Positions 50,029 to 59,602 of a stretch of DNA of 64,000 nucleotides are shown in pieces. The stretch is taken from positions 51,998 to 115,997 of the forward strand of contig JAFXXU010000045.1 of assembly GCA_017542125.1 (NCBI GenBank), read 5' to 3'. Origin of the DNA: Ruminococcus sp. (GTDB taxonomy: Bacteria; Bacillota; Clostridia; Oscillospirales; Ruminococcaceae). Numbering within the stretch: position 1 is the first letter of the stretch; every line of letters starts with the position of its first letter. The notes below the pieces were generated by a model. That model ran no database searches, was not told the origin of the DNA, and worked only from the letters and a program-made list of their open reading frames with translations. Both the position numbers and the translations under genes were made by a program.

Positions 50029-51827
50029 CAGTCTTCCCTCCCGATAGCTTTTACAGGGCAAACCTGAGCGCAGATGCCGCAGCCGTAGCAAAGCCCCGGC
50101 TCGATCGCGGGTCTGCCGTCGGTGAGGACTATGGCCGGGCAGCCCAGCTCCCGGATGCACTTTTTGCAGTTTATGCACTTCTCCGGATCTACGGCGAAGC
50201 GTTTGGCGGGCTTGGTCACGGCTATGCAGGGCGACTTCATTATTATCGCCTTGACCCCCGTGAGAGCCATAGCCTCCCTGACAGCGCTCTCCGCTGCTGC
50301 GAGGTCGAGAGGATCAACAGTTTTGACGTAGGTGCAGCCCACGGCTTCAAGTATCTTCTCTATGGACACCGCCGCACAGACGTCGCCCATCATGGTAACA
50401 CCCGTTCCGGGGTGGGGCTGATGGCCTGTCATGGCAGTGGTGGAGTTGTCGAGGACGATAAGGATTATATCCGTCCGGTTGTAGACCGCATTCACCACTC
50501 CTGTGATGCCCGAGGCAAAGAAGGTGGAGTCGCCGATAAAGGAGAAGTTCACCGTATCCGGTTCGACCCGGTGGATGCCCTGAGCTATGGTAACATCCGC
50601 GCCCATACAGAGGCAGGTGTCCACCATATCCAGGGGCATAGCGTTGCCAAGAGTGTAGCAGCCGATGTCTCCCGAATAGACCGCCTTTATTCCCTTGGTC
50701 GCCTGCTTGACGGCATAGAAGGAGGCTCTGTGGGGGCAGCCCGCGCACAGTACGGGCGGCCTTACCGGCAGCTCCGGCAGCGGGGGCATCTCGGGCTGAT
50801 CAAATTTAATGTCCAAGAATTTGGACAGCACGTCTTTGACGGATTCGACTGTGTTCTCTCCTGCGGGAGCCACGGTGCCGTCCAGCTTGCCGCTTATCTT
50901 CACCTTGAGGCCGTACTTGCCTGCGATATAGGTCAGCGCCCGCTCGATGACCGGGTCAAGCTCCTCGATGCAGACTACCTCGTCCAGCTCTTGGAGGAAC
51001 TCCAGAGCCAGCTTCTCGGGGAAGGGGTTGGGGGTGGATATCTTCAGCAGCTTGTATTCGCCGGCGCCCTCTGCGGAGGAAAGAGCCTCGCAGGTATAGG
51101 CGTAGCTTATGCCGTGGGTGGCGATGCCCTTCCTGCCGGAGCCCGTCAGGGTGTTGAAGCGGTAGGAGGAAAGCTCATCCCCCAGGGCGGGATCGCGCTT
51201 CTCTATCCTGCAATGGTTGAGATAGGAAGCTCTGGGGAAAATGACCCAGCGCTTGGAGTCCTTGACGAAGCCCTCGGGCTTGTGGGGCTCAAAGCTGTCC
51301 CTGACCTCCACTGAGGCGCAGCCGTGACAGACTCTCGTCGTCGGGCGGAAAAGGACGGGGGTGGAATATCTCTCGGAAAGCTCAAAGGCGTCCTGTATCA
51401 TCTGATAGGCTTCCTCCGGTGAGGAGGGGTCGAAGACCGGCAGCTTGGCAAACTGCGCAAAATGGCGGGTGTCCTGCTCGGTCTGTGAGGATATGGGGCC
51501 GGGGTCGTCAGCCGAGACGATGACCATACCGCCCTTCACGCCCACATAAGCAAGGCTCATCAGCGGGTCGGAGGCCACATTCAGCCCCACCTGCTTCATA
51601 GTAACGAGAGAACGGGCTCCCGAATAGGCAGCACCGGCGCCCACTTCAAGTGCGGCCTTCTCGTTCACCGACCACTCAACATAGACCGAGCCCTCCTTGT
51701 TGTTCTTGGCGACGGTCTCCAGTATCTCGGTGGAGGGGGTGCCGGGATAACCCGATACCACGTTGACTCCCGCGTGTATAGCACCGAGGGCTATGGCCTC
51801 GTTGCCCATTAATAATCTTTCAGACAT
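50028..51827 (-). CDS. iorA: Indolepyruvate:ferredoxin oxidoreductase, alpha subunit
   Basis: A 599-residue thiamine-diphosphate enzyme. It starts MSERLLMGNEAIALGAIHAGVNVVSGYPGTPSTEI. The ThDP region GDIGCYTLGNAMPLDMVDTCLCMGADVTIAQG and SFIGDSTFFASGITGVVNAVYN is clear. The C-terminus carries two 4Fe-4S clusters: CINCKKCIRELGCP and CYGCGICAQVCP. ATG at 51827 follows GGAG; an upstream GTG at 51836 is less well placed. The promoter is at 51860-51888. It acts in the cytoplasm on amino-acid-derived 2-oxoacids. Confidence 0.96.
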   Translation of the reverse strand: MSERLLMGNEAIALGAIHAGVNVVSGYPGTPSTEILETVAKNNKEGSVYVEWSVNEKAALEVGAGAAYSGARSLVTMKQVGLNVASDPLMSLAYVGVKGGMVIVSADDPGPISSQTEQDTRHFAQFAKLPVFDPSSPEEAYQMIQDAFELSERYSTPVLFRPTTRVCHGCASVEVRDSFEPHKPEGFVKDSKRWVIFPRASYLNHCRIEKRDPALGDELSSYRFNTLTGSGRKGIATHGISYAYTCEALSSAEGAGEYKLLKISTPNPFPEKLALEFLQELDEVVCIEELDPVIERALTYIAGKYGLKVKISGKLDGTVAPAGENTVESVKDVLSKFLDIKFDQPEMPPLPELPVRPPVLCAGCPHRASFYAVKQATKGIKAVYSGDIGCYTLGNAMPLDMVDTCLCMGADVTIAQGIHRVEPDTVNFSFIGDSTFFASGITGVVNAVYNRTDIILIVLDNSTTAMTGHQPHPGTGVTMMGDVCAAVSIEKILEAVGCTYVKTVDPLDLAAAESAVREAMALTGVKAIIMKSPCIAVTKPAKRFAVDPEKCINCKKCIRELGCPAIVLTDGRPAIEPGLCYGCGICAQVCPVKAIGRED

Positions 51828-51859
51828 TGCTATCACTCCGAATTACAATATACATAGTT

Positions 51860-51888
51860 ATTATATCACATCCCTCCCGAAAAGTAAA
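51860..51888 (-). promoter_or_regulatory. Promoter of iorAB
   Basis: On the minus strand TTTACT (51883-51888), a 17-base spacer and TATAAT (51860-51865). Confidence 0.7.
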
Positions 51889-52008
51889 GTTTCCGGGCAA
51901 AAATTCTGTCATTTTGCCCGCTTCGGGAGGCACTTCACGGTATAACAATAATATGCCCTGCAACCTTGTGTACTTTTACTAAAATAATAAAATATTTATC
52001 CTCTGTTA

Positions 52009-52037
52009 TTGACAATCCGTATTTGAAGTGGTATAAT
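52009..52037 (+). promoter_or_regulatory. Promoter of the 52125 membrane-protein gene
   Basis: TTGACA (52009-52014), a 17-base spacer and TATAAT (52032-52037), exact consensus. Confidence 0.88.
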
Positions 52038-52124
52038 ATATTATGTGCAGATATGACAGCGTTTTTTGACAGAAAACACCGCCCGTAACGGCACTGCGGG
52101 TATGAAATACAGGAGGATTGTGTT

Positions 52125-52634
52125 ATGGCATTTATGCTTTACAAGATCGATGAGGCTATTGACTGCAAGTATATCGTCACCAAGACGCTCAACAAGCAGG
52201 CAAGAGCAGGCTCGCTCATCCACGTTATGGATACGACCGAGACCTCTGACGGCATCATCGTGGATTACAGAGTTACCAAGACCGGTCAGAACTTTGTTAT
52301 AAGGTTCCCTACCGTTAAGGAGTTCTGCAAGTGGTGCAGGCCCGATTCCTTCTTGGCAAGGCATTACGATGCTTTCTCTAAGAAAGAGATAATGAATTAT
52401 ATGAAGATCAAGGACAGAACGGTCACAAGCTTCTGTCTGCCTATCATAGCTGTATCGCTGGTCATCATCTGGATCGCTGCGATCGCATTGATCGGAGGAG
52501 GCGGAGGGATCGTTGTAGGCATCGTATGCTCGCTGATCTCCGTGCTCGGCACCTTGTATATGTTCAAGGTGACAAAGGAGAAGATGCTGGTAAAGCTATA
52601 CGGAAAGGTCAACACCGGCATCTCATTCAAATAG
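52125..52634 (+). CDS. Small membrane protein of unknown function
   Basis: A 169-residue protein with a soluble N-terminal half (MAFMLYKIDEAIDCKYIVTKTLNKQ... with FCKWCRPDS) and two C-terminal transmembrane segments separated by GGGGGIV (~105-125 and ~128-148). No family is recognised. ATG follows CAGGAGG. It is monocistronic, with a consensus promoter and a terminator at 52648-52685. The strong signals suggest it is well expressed. Confidence 0.78.
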   Translation: MAFMLYKIDEAIDCKYIVTKTLNKQARAGSLIHVMDTTETSDGIIVDYRVTKTGQNFVIRFPTVKEFCKWCRPDSFLARHYDAFSKKEIMNYMKIKDRTVTSFCLPIIAVSLVIIWIAAIALIGGGGGIVVGIVCSLISVLGTLYMFKVTKEKMLVKLYGKVNTGISFK

Positions 52635-52647
52635 CGGAAATAAGGAA

Positions 52648-52685
52648 AAGCCCCGGAGCGAACTGCTTCGGGGCTTGTTGTTTTT
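52648..52685 (+). terminator. Terminator of the 52125 gene
   Basis: AAGCCCCGGAGC pairs with GCTTCGGGGCTT, then TGTTGTTTTT. It abuts the stop of the convergent glycosyltransferase gene. Confidence 0.85.
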
Positions 52686-53575
52686 CAGACGTATTCCCTC
52701 ACCTTTTCTGCGGGAGCCGCCTTGACACGTTTTTCTCCGCGCTTTCTCATTCTCAGGTAGAAGCGCCTTGTCACCTTCCAGGGGAGTATGCAGAGCCCCA
52801 GCTGAACGGCGCTGGGAACGATAACATCAAAGGCCGAGCAGAAGCCGCTGCGGTGGATCATCCTGCGGACCTTGATAAAGTTCTTGGTGGACTTGAAGCT
52901 CTTGCGCTTTTTATAATCCGCTTCTGATATGCGGTAGCGCACCAGGGGCTCGGGGATGTTACGGGCTCTTGCGCCCGCTGCCAGCATCCTGACGGCGAAC
53001 TCGTAATCCTCGCACTCATCAAGCTCGGCGTAGCCCCCCACTTCAATAGCTAGATCCCGCCGGAAGGCTAAAGTCTGGCGGCAGAAGGGATTGCGGCGCC
53101 TGGCGTATTTCTGTATCTTATCGCTGCCGGTGGGCATATGCTTCACGCCCACAGAGCGCCCCTCAACAATATCGAAGACCTCGGCAAAGGTGCCGATCAT
53201 ATCAAGGCTGGGCTTGTCGGCAAAGAGGCGCATCTGCTTCTCGCACCTTTCGGGGTAGGAGACATCGTCGGAATCCATACGGACGATTATGGGGCAGGAG
53301 CAGACCTTTATGCCCTCGTTGAGGGCTGCCGCCGCGCCCACATGCTCGTCTATGCGGACGATGCGGAAGCGGTTGCGGTACTCGCTCTCAAAGGACTTGG
53401 CGATGATATTCAGCTCACAGGTAAGGGTGCCGTCACAGACCAGAACTATCTCAGCAGGGGGATAGGTCTGCATCAGCATACTCTCTAAGCTGGTATTGAG
53501 GTTTTCGGGGAGCTCGCGGTCGTAAACGGACATCAGCACCGAATACTCGGGCAGCTCATCATAAAGCTCCTGCAC
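52685..53575 (-). CDS. Family 2 glycosyltransferase
   Basis: A 296-residue GT-A-fold enzyme that adds a sugar to a polymer or lipid-linked glycan. SVLMSVYDRELPENL, the acidic RMDSDDVSYPERCEKQ (DxD-type) and NPFCRQTLAFRRDLAIEVGGY are GT2 hallmarks. GTG at 53575 follows GGGAGGGG; a longer frame to 53617 begins at about the promoter start point and lacks a ribosome binding site. The promoter is at 53627-53655. A role in surface polysaccharide, together with the ligase-like protein at 53776-55242, is likely. Confidence 0.92.
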   Translation of the reverse strand: MQELYDELPEYSVLMSVYDRELPENLNTSLESMLMQTYPPAEIVLVCDGTLTCELNIIAKSFESEYRNRFRIVRIDEHVGAAAALNEGIKVCSCPIIVRMDSDDVSYPERCEKQMRLFADKPSLDMIGTFAEVFDIVEGRSVGVKHMPTGSDKIQKYARRRNPFCRQTLAFRRDLAIEVGGYAELDECEDYEFAVRMLAAGARARNIPEPLVRYRISEADYKKRKSFKSTKNFIKVRRMIHRSGFCSAFDVIVPSAVQLGLCILPWKVTRRFYLRMRKRGEKRVKAAPAEKVREYV

Positions 53576-53626
53576 CGTTACCCCTCCCCCTTTTGTGGCA
53601 AAGACGCTCTGCCACATACTACATAT

Positions 53627-53655
53627 AGTATATCACACGTTTTGTCATATGTCAA
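53627..53655 (-). promoter_or_regulatory. Promoter of the glycosyltransferase gene
   Basis: On the minus strand TTGACA (53650-53655), a 17-base spacer and TATACT (53627-53632). Confidence 0.82.
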
Positions 53656-53711
53656 CAAAATTCTTATATAAACGACATATTTTTTTATCATCCGCCTTAT
53701 AAGTTGTGCAA

Positions 53712-53753
53712 ACAAAACAAAAGCCGCCCAGAGGACTGCATCCCCTGCGCGGC
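53712..53753 (-). terminator. Terminator of the O-antigen ligase-like gene
   Basis: On the minus strand GCCGC...GCGGC with interior pairing, then TTTTGTTTTG. Confidence 0.7.
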
Positions 53754-53775
53754 AGTTTCTTTATGGATATAAGTC

Positions 53776-55242
53776 TTATTTGGCTTTCTTTTTAACAGCG
53801 GTATAGCTCCAGGCAAGACCTATCAGTATGAAGAAGAAAGGCGAGCTGGTTAGAGAGCTGATATTGAAGAAGGCCTGAACGCTGTAAGCAAATATGCCTG
53901 CACATACCGCCGCCCCAGCCCAGCCGACCTCTCCCTTCACAAAGGAGAGCGCAGCCTTGATGGCCTTGAACAGCGAGATCAGCACGAAGAGGCAGTAAAG
54001 CGCCATTGTGATGAAGCCGCGCTGCATTGCAGTGTCGATGTACTCATTGTAGGTCCTGTCGATGGAAGCGCCGTTGGCACTGATGGTGGTCCAGTTATCG
54101 GGGCCTGTACCCAGCAGCGGGTACTGCTCGGCGATATACATACCGTCGTCCCAGAGGTAGGGATATACCCAGCTGTCGGCATCGTCCTTCTGGAGCAGCA
54201 TAAGCATTCTGATGGAGTCGGTGCGGATGACCTCCTCATCCTTCAGCTTGACGTTATCCGTGGCGGCAAGGACGCCCAGAGCGGCTCCCGCAGCGACGAT
54301 GGCGCAGCAGAGGGATATGAGGACGGTCTTTTTGGATACCGCCTCGCCCTCCTCGGGCTTGCTGCTCTTAAGGGCAAACAGAACGGCTATGACAACTATG
54401 GCAAATGCTGCACAGCCCAGACCTATCAGAGCTGTGGTAGTTCTTGTAAACACCGCTGCCGCCGCCATAAGGACAGCAGCCGCACCGCTCAGCAGCTTTA
54501 TCACCGGCTTGGGCGAGAAGGCTGCCGCTGCCAGAGCTGCCGCAAAGCACACGGTAAGCAGGGCTGCAAGAGCGTGAGGCGTCATTGCCAAGCCGTTTGC
54601 CGCAGGGATGCTGACCTTATCATTAAAGGTAAGATTGAGTTCCGAGAACCAGTTAGGGATAGTATCCTTCAGCGCCGGGATGACCTGCAGAATACCTATT
54701 GCCGCATTGACGGAGCCCACGATTATCAGTATCCCGCAGAGACGGTTCCTCCAGCCATCACCGACTACCGTAAAGGCAGCGGCGAAGAAGCCATAGTAGC
54801 CTATAAGGGTGAGGAAACCCTCAGCACGGTCAAGGTAACCGGTCATCGAGGTGGTCATATCCTCACAGGCGACCGCAGAGATCAGGCTCATCACAATGAG
54901 GCCCGCCATTATCAGCAGCGCCTTGTTATCCTTTAAGGAGATCTCCTTTTTCATCTTGCCTATCATAAAAACGCAGAAGCCGAGTATACCCAGGCCGAAC
55001 ATTATAACGCCCGCCCAGTAGATCACCTTGTCGCTCAGATAGTGGGTGAACTCCATGCCGCTGTCTTCTTCGACATAGTCCACCACATTCTTTGTAAGAT
55101 AGTAAGGCACAGCAGCCAGCTCGATGAGCAGCATCGCAATGATGCAGTACATCGCGCAGAGCTTATGCGTACCCTCTTTTGTCAGATTCAATATAAAATC
55201 GGATTTTTCACTTGATCCGAACAAGTGCTTTCTGTCCGCCAT
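53776..55242 (-). CDS. O-antigen ligase/polymerase-like membrane protein
   Basis: A 488-residue protein with about 11-12 transmembrane segments and a large extracytoplasmic loop near residues ~340-410. The motif LGTGPDNWTTISANG after PLLGTG is typical of Wzy_C/O-antigen ligase family proteins. Such proteins join or polymerise lipid-linked sugar chains. It is in the surface-glycan neighbourhood with the glycosyltransferase at 52685-53575 but has its own terminator. The polysaccharide is unknown. Confidence 0.85.
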   Translation of the reverse strand: MADRKHLFGSSEKSDFILNLTKEGTHKLCAMYCIIAMLLIELAAVPYYLTKNVVDYVEEDSGMEFTHYLSDKVIYWAGVIMFGLGILGFCVFMIGKMKKEISLKDNKALLIMAGLIVMSLISAVACEDMTTSMTGYLDRAEGFLTLIGYYGFFAAAFTVVGDGWRNRLCGILIIVGSVNAAIGILQVIPALKDTIPNWFSELNLTFNDKVSIPAANGLAMTPHALAALLTVCFAAALAAAAFSPKPVIKLLSGAAAVLMAAAAVFTRTTTALIGLGCAAFAIVVIAVLFALKSSKPEEGEAVSKKTVLISLCCAIVAAGAALGVLAATDNVKLKDEEVIRTDSIRMLMLLQKDDADSWVYPYLWDDGMYIAEQYPLLGTGPDNWTTISANGASIDRTYNEYIDTAMQRGFITMALYCLFVLISLFKAIKAALSFVKGEVGWAGAAVCAGIFAYSVQAFFNISSLTSSPFFFILIGLAWSYTAVKKKAK

Positions 55243-55271
55243 AAAAAACTCCCTTTCTCCGGGTATATGAA

Positions 55272-55302
55272 AGAAAAAACGGAGCGCAATACAGCGCTCC
55301 GT
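55272..55302 (-). terminator. Terminator of rny
   Basis: On the minus strand AACGGAGCGC pairs with GCGCTCCGTT, then TTTTTTC. Confidence 0.88.
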
Positions 55303-55329
55303 TCAGTGTACGGTTTCTTCCCGAGAGCT

Positions 55330-56895
55330 TTACTTTGCGTATTCTACTACTCGGCTCTCCCTTATCAGGTTTACCTTTACCTGACCGGGATAATCCATTT
55401 CGTCTTCTATTCTCTTTGCGATCTCTCGTGCCACGAGAACCATCTGCTCGTCGTTGATCTTCTCAGGCTGGATCATTATCCTGACCTCACGGCCTGCCTG
55501 GATAGCAAACGACTTCTCAACGCCCTCATAAGAGGTGCAGATCTCCTCCAGCTTCTGGAGTCTCTTGATATAGTTCTCATAGTTTTCGGATCTTGCTCCG
55601 GGTCTGGCTGCCGAAATAGCATCGGCTGCCTGAACAAGTGCGGCAACGACTGTTCTCGTCTCAACATCGCCGTGGTGAGCCTCGATAGCGTGGATGATCT
55701 CCGGGCTCTCCTTGTACTTCTTACATACATCTACGCCGATCTGGACGTGTGAGCCTTCGATCTCGTAGCTAAGGGCCTTTCCGATATCATGCAGCAGACC
55801 TGCTCTTCTTGCAAGCCCTGCGTCGATACCCAGCTCGGATGCCATCATACCTGCAAGGTGGGATACCTCTATCGAGTGGTCGAGAACGTTCTGCCTGTAA
55901 CTGGTACGGTATCTGAGACGACCGAGCAGCTTCACGAGCTCGTGGTTAAGGCCGTGAACATTGCACTCGAGGACGGCTCTTTCGCCCTCCTGCTTGATCT
56001 TGTACTCGACCTCGCGCCTTGCCTTATCCACCATTTCCTCGATTCTGGTCGGGTGGATACGTCCGTCCTGGATGAGCTTCTCAAGAGCTATCCTGGCGAC
56101 CTCACGCCTTACCTGGTCGAAGCAGGAGAGGGTGATGGCCTCGGGAGTATCGTCGATGATAAGGTCAACGCCTGTAAGAGTTTCGATAGTCCTGATGTTT
56201 CTGCCCTCACGGCCGATGATCCTGCCCTTCATTTCGTCATTGGGCAGCGGGACTACGGAAACAGCGGTCTCGGAGACCTGATCGGCTGCACATCTTGCAA
56301 TTGCCAGCGAGATATACTGCCTTGCCTTGGCGTCGCACTCCTCCTTGATCTGCGATTCGTAGTTCGCGATCCTGACGGCTTTCTCGTGGACCAGCTCTCC
56401 CTCGAGGTTCGAGAGGAGATACTCCTTAGCCTGCTCCTTGCTGAACTCGCTGATCTTTTCCAGCATATCCAGCTGAGATGCCTTGATGCGCTCAGCCTCG
56501 GCCACCTTTTCGTCGGCAGTTTTCAGCTTAGCCTGGAGAGCCTCTTCCTTCTTCTCGAGATTATCGAGCTTCTTGTCGATCGTTTCTTCCTTCTGATTGA
56601 TCCTGCGTTCCTGTCTTGAGACCTCGATACGTCTTTCCTTGAGCTCCTTTTCCGTTTCCTGGCGGGACTTATGTATTTCGTCCTTTGCCTCAACAAGAGC
56701 TTCCTTCTTCAAGGTCTCTGCATTCTTCTTTGCTTCGTCAACGATCCTCTCGGCTTCCTTTTCAGCCGAGCCGAATACAGCCTCTGCTTCCTTCTTGCGG
56801 GCTTCCTTGCCCCTCTTGAAGAAAATGAGACCGCTGACTGCAGAACCAACGCCGAAGGCTACTATGGCGATCAGAATTACAATAACCGGACCCAT
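55330..56895 (-). CDS. rny: Ribonuclease Y
   Basis: A 521-residue membrane-anchored endoribonuclease that starts mRNA decay. The N-terminal anchor (residues ~2-25, [19 protein letters not shown]) is followed by a long coiled coil (~25-200, [22 protein letters not shown]...). A KH domain has [30 protein letters not shown], and an HD domain has [15 protein letters not shown] at 56895 follows AGGAGG and gives the usual length; the longer frame to 57054 is rejected. The promoter is at 57081-57109. Confidence 0.97.
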   Translation of the reverse strand: MGPVIVILIAIVAFGVGSAVSGLIFFKRGKEARKKEAEAVFGSAEKEAERIVDEAKKNAETLKKEALVEAKDEIHKSRQETEKELKERRIEVSRQERRINQKEETIDKKLDNLEKKEEALQAKLKTADEKVAEAERIKASQLDMLEKISEFSKEQAKEYLLSNLEGELVHEKAVRIANYESQIKEECDAKARQYISLAIARCAADQVSETAVSVVPLPNDEMKGRIIGREGRNIRTIETLTGVDLIIDDTPEAITLSCFDQVRREVARIALEKLIQDGRIHPTRIEEMVDKARREVEYKIKQEGERAVLECNVHGLNHELVKLLGRLRYRTSYRQNVLDHSIEVSHLAGMMASELGIDAGLARRAGLLHDIGKALSYEIEGSHVQIGVDVCKKYKESPEIIHAIEAHHGDVETRTVVAALVQAADAISAARPGARSENYENYIKRLQKLEEICTSYEGVEKSFAIQAGREVRIMIQPEKINDEQMVLVAREIAKRIEDEMDYPGQVKVNLIRESRVVEYAK

Positions 56896-57080
56896 AGTGA
56901 TGATTCCTCCTTCTCGTTTAGTTCGCCTGCGCACATCCCTGTCACCGATGCGGCAGACATAATATTGAATTGTAAAGATACAGATAAGCATAATATATTC
57001 TATATCAAAGCCGCCGATGCTCTTAATGTCCAAAAAAACGTACATCAGGGGCAATATATAAAAACATAATGCATAATATT

Positions 57081-57109
57081 ATTGTATAACAAATTGCATC
57101 AATTGTCAA
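57081..57109 (-). promoter_or_regulatory. Promoter of rny
   Basis: On the minus strand TTGACA (57104-57109), a 17-base spacer and TACAAT (57081-57086). The leader is about 180 bases. Confidence 0.75.
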
Positions 57110-57179
57110 GTCTTTATTTAGCTATTTTAACATATTTCGCAGATTTTTTTCAAAAATGCCGCCCGGGAGGGCTCTCTCC

Positions 57180-57208
57180 TTGACAGAAGGATAAAATAGT
57201 GCTACACT
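57180..57208 (+). promoter_or_regulatory. Promoter of the 57241 membrane-protein gene
   Basis: TTGACA (57180-57185), a 17-base spacer and TACACT (57203-57208). Confidence 0.7.
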
Positions 57209-57240
57209 TATCTTGTATCATTCGGAAGGGGGCTGTTCTG

Positions 57241-57555
57241 TTGCGCAGGATATTGGGATTTATCTGTTATGCCATAATGCTCGGGCTCTGCGGGACTGCC
57301 GGATGGTTCACCTACCGCTCCATCCACCAGGACATCTCCTACGAGCAGGGGCTGCTGACCTTTGTTCCGCTGTTTATAGCCTCTTACTGGTTCAGCACCT
57401 TTTTCAGCCAGCTGGTGGCGCCCCGCAAGGAGGAGCTGCTGATAAACAAACGGCTCTATAACGTCCTCTACTGGATATCCACGGTCATATCGCTGGCACT
57501 GATCGGCGCCTGGGGATATCTCGTCATCAGCAAGAAGCTGTATCTCTCATTATAA
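57241..57555 (+). CDS. Small three-segment membrane protein
   Basis: A 104-residue protein with transmembrane segments at about 5-22, 36-52 and 74-94 and short loops (SIHQDISYEQG, APRKEELLINKR). TTG at 57241 follows GGAAGGGGG; an earlier in-frame start at 57199 lies in the promoter. No family is recognised. Monocistronic, ending at a terminator. Confidence 0.75.
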   Translation: MRRILGFICYAIMLGLCGTAGWFTYRSIHQDISYEQGLLTFVPLFIASYWFSTFFSQLVAPRKEELLINKRLYNVLYWISTVISLALIGAWGYLVISKKLYLSL

Positions 57556-57561
57556 AAACTG

Positions 57562-57586
57562 CCCGCAGGCTCTCCTGCGGGTTTTA
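57562..57586 (+). terminator. Terminator of the 57241 gene
   Basis: CCCGCAGG pairs with CCTGCGGG, then TTTTATTAT. Confidence 0.85.
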
Positions 57587-57594
57587 TTATGCAC

Positions 57595-57622
57595 AAAAAA
57601 GCCGCGCCCTTTCGGACACGGC
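57595..57622 (-). terminator. Terminator of the sugar ABC operon
   Basis: On the minus strand AGCCGTGTCC pairs with GGGCGCGGCT and is followed by TTTTTTG. Confidence 0.85.
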
Positions 57623-57637
57623 TTTGTGCTTTTGAAA

Positions 57638-58522
57638 TTAACCCTTTACAGCACCGAGTGCGATGCCGCGGATGATGTACTTCGAGAGAATGAGGTAAAC
57701 AACTACAACAGGGAGGATAGCAAGTACCATGTAAAGGTTCATAACACCTGCATCGGCAACCTGCGGGTTACCTGCGATCTCAGACTTCATAGCCTGAAGT
57801 ACGAGAGGGATGGTCTTCTTGCTCGAGAGGATCATTCTCGGCATGAAGTAGTTGTTCCATGCACCAACGAAGGTGAAGATACCCTGAACGGCGAATGCGG
57901 GCTTGAGTATAGGCAGAACGATCGAGTTGAACGTTCTGAACTCACCGCATCCGTCGATACGAGCTGCTTCAACGATCTCCAACGGCAGCGACGATTCCAT
58001 ATATTGCTTCATAAAGAAGTATACAGCGGGAGCCGCGATCGAAGGGATGATCAGAGGAATAACGGAATCCAGGAGGCCGAAGTTCTTCATCAGTCTGTAG
58101 AAACCGAGAGCGGAAGCCTGAGTCGGAACCATCATTACCAGCAGGATAAAGGTATGAGCAGCTTTCTTCAGCTTGAAATCGTAAACGTGGATCGAATACG
58201 CTGTCAGAGCCGAGAAGTAAACGCTCAGTGCGCAGGACAGAGCTGAGATCAGGAAGCTGTAGCCGAAGGATGCGAAGATGTTACCGTAACGGGATCTTGC
58301 ATCTGAGTCGAACAGGTTCTTGAAGTTATTGCTAAGGTTGTCACTGAACCACCACTCGATACCGGACTGTACCTTACCTCTCGTGGCATTGATTATCAAC
58401 AGATAGAAAGGGAAAAGCGAAATAATGACAAGTGCAACGAGAACAGTATATGCAATTATTCTTCTGATTAGCAAACTTGTCTGGCCGGTGCTTTCGCCGA
58501 CCACATCAGCAGATCTTGGCAT
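57638..58522 (-). CDS. Sugar ABC transporter permease (MalG-type)
   Basis: A 294-residue inner-membrane permease with about six transmembrane segments. The ATPase-coupling EAA loop reads EAARIDGCGEFRTFNSIVLPILKP. The C-terminal YIIRGIALGAVKG is typical of carbohydrate-uptake-1 permeases. It is the last gene of the lacI-SBP-permease-permease operon, 18 bases after the MalF-type gene. The transported sugar is unknown. Confidence 0.95.
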   Translation of the reverse strand: MPRSADVVGESTGQTSLLIRRIIAYTVLVALVIISLFPFYLLIINATRGKVQSGIEWWFSDNLSNNFKNLFDSDARSRYGNIFASFGYSFLISALSCALSVYFSALTAYSIHVYDFKLKKAAHTFILLVMMVPTQASALGFYRLMKNFGLLDSVIPLIIPSIAAPAVYFFMKQYMESSLPLEIVEAARIDGCGEFRTFNSIVLPILKPAFAVQGIFTFVGAWNNYFMPRMILSSKKTIPLVLQAMKSEIAGNPQVADAGVMNLYMVLAILPVVVVYLILSKYIIRGIALGAVKG

Positions 58523-58540
58523 AAATCTTGTCCTCCTTAC

Positions 58541-59488
58541 TTACTTTCTCGCGGGCTTTTTCTTCTTGGGCTTGCCGCTGTTGTCGCTCATGACCTTCAG
58601 CGTCAGGAATCCGAGAATAGCCGAAATGATAAAGATCATTACGCTTATGGCACCAACGGAACCGATAGCGGAATCCTTACCGTTCTGAATGATCATAACA
58701 ACGGTTTTCAGCGAGCCCTTAGGACCGGCCTGATTACCGCCGATGAACTGCGGAACGTCGAACATCTGCAGACCGCCGATCATCGAAGTGATCAGAACGT
58801 AAGCAAGGATAGGCTTGATAAGCGGGATCGTGATTTTCCAGAATGTTTGTGTGGGCGAAGCACCGTCGATCTGAGCGGACTCATAGAGCGAGGTGTCGAT
58901 ACCCATGATAGCTGCCATCAGCATTATGGTCGTATTACCGTACCACATTATGAAGTTGATGAAACCTACTACTCCTCTTGCACCCCAGACCTTTTCGGTT
59001 ATCGCCAAGTCCGAACCCTTATTGAGAAGGGTATCGAGAGCGCCGTTTCTGATACACAGGGTATAGAACAGCAGAGAGATAGCGGATGCCATGATAACGT
59101 TAGGCAGATAGATAACGGTCTTGAAGAAGCCCTGAGCCTTCAGCTTGAGGCGGATATCGGTGAACCAAACCGCGAGTATCAGAGATACAACGATCTGGGG
59201 GATAAAGCCTATCAGCCAAATGATAGCTGTATTGCCGAGACACCTGAGGAACTCACCCTCGGATGAGAGTGCGAACTTAAAGTTATCAAGGCCACAGAAG
59301 CCCTTGTTGATAACGTTAGCATCAGGATTGAAGATATCGGGTGCCATACCCGTATCTACCTTGTAATCAAGCACGCTGAAATAGAAGGTCTGCACCAGAG
59401 GAACAACAGCAAAGATCAGATAAGCTACGAAGAAGGGGATCAGGAATATGTAACCCCATTTTGCATAGCTGATACTTTTTTTCTTCAT
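58541..59488 (-). CDS. Sugar ABC transporter permease (MalF-type)
   Basis: A 315-residue permease with about six transmembrane segments and the EAA-type loop ESAQIDGASPTQTFWKITIPLIKP. A C-terminal basic tail (KPKKKKPARK) follows. ATG at 59488 follows AGGTG. It is preceded by a 114-base gap containing a stem-loop (59533-59569), which may lower its expression relative to the binding protein. Confidence 0.95.
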   Translation of the reverse strand: MKKKSISYAKWGYIFLIPFFVAYLIFAVVPLVQTFYFSVLDYKVDTGMAPDIFNPDANVINKGFCGLDNFKFALSSEGEFLRCLGNTAIIWLIGFIPQIVVSLILAVWFTDIRLKLKAQGFFKTVIYLPNVIMASAISLLFYTLCIRNGALDTLLNKGSDLAITEKVWGARGVVGFINFIMWYGNTTIMLMAAIMGIDTSLYESAQIDGASPTQTFWKITIPLIKPILAYVLITSMIGGLQMFDVPQFIGGNQAGPKGSLKTVVMIIQNGKDSAIGSVGAISVMIFIISAILGFLTLKVMSDNSGKPKKKKPARK

Positions 59489-59532
59489 ATAATACACCTA
59501 CAATACATATTTCAGTCGCTAAAACGTGAATA

Positions 59533-59569
59533 AAAATCGGGGAGGGAGTAATCCTCCGCCCCCCGATCC
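59533..59569 (-). terminator. Intercistronic stem-loop after the binding-protein gene
   Basis: On the minus strand GATCGGGGGGCGGAGG pairs with CCTCCCCGAT, then TTTTTATT. It is likely a leaky terminator or 3' stabiliser that lets the binding protein be made in excess over the permeases. Confidence 0.75.
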
Positions 59570-59602
59570 TTATCTTTGGATTTTAATTATGCTTGTGCAG
59601 AA

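Noticed and set aside
49380-52124. Amino-acid biosynthesis riboswitch before iorA
   Set aside because: No T-box, leader peptide or other conserved riboswitch motif could be seen in the 51828-52008 interval.
56896-57054. Upstream extension of RNase Y
   Set aside because: The 53 extra residues are not in the family; ATG at 56895 with AGGAGG gives the normal N-terminal anchor.
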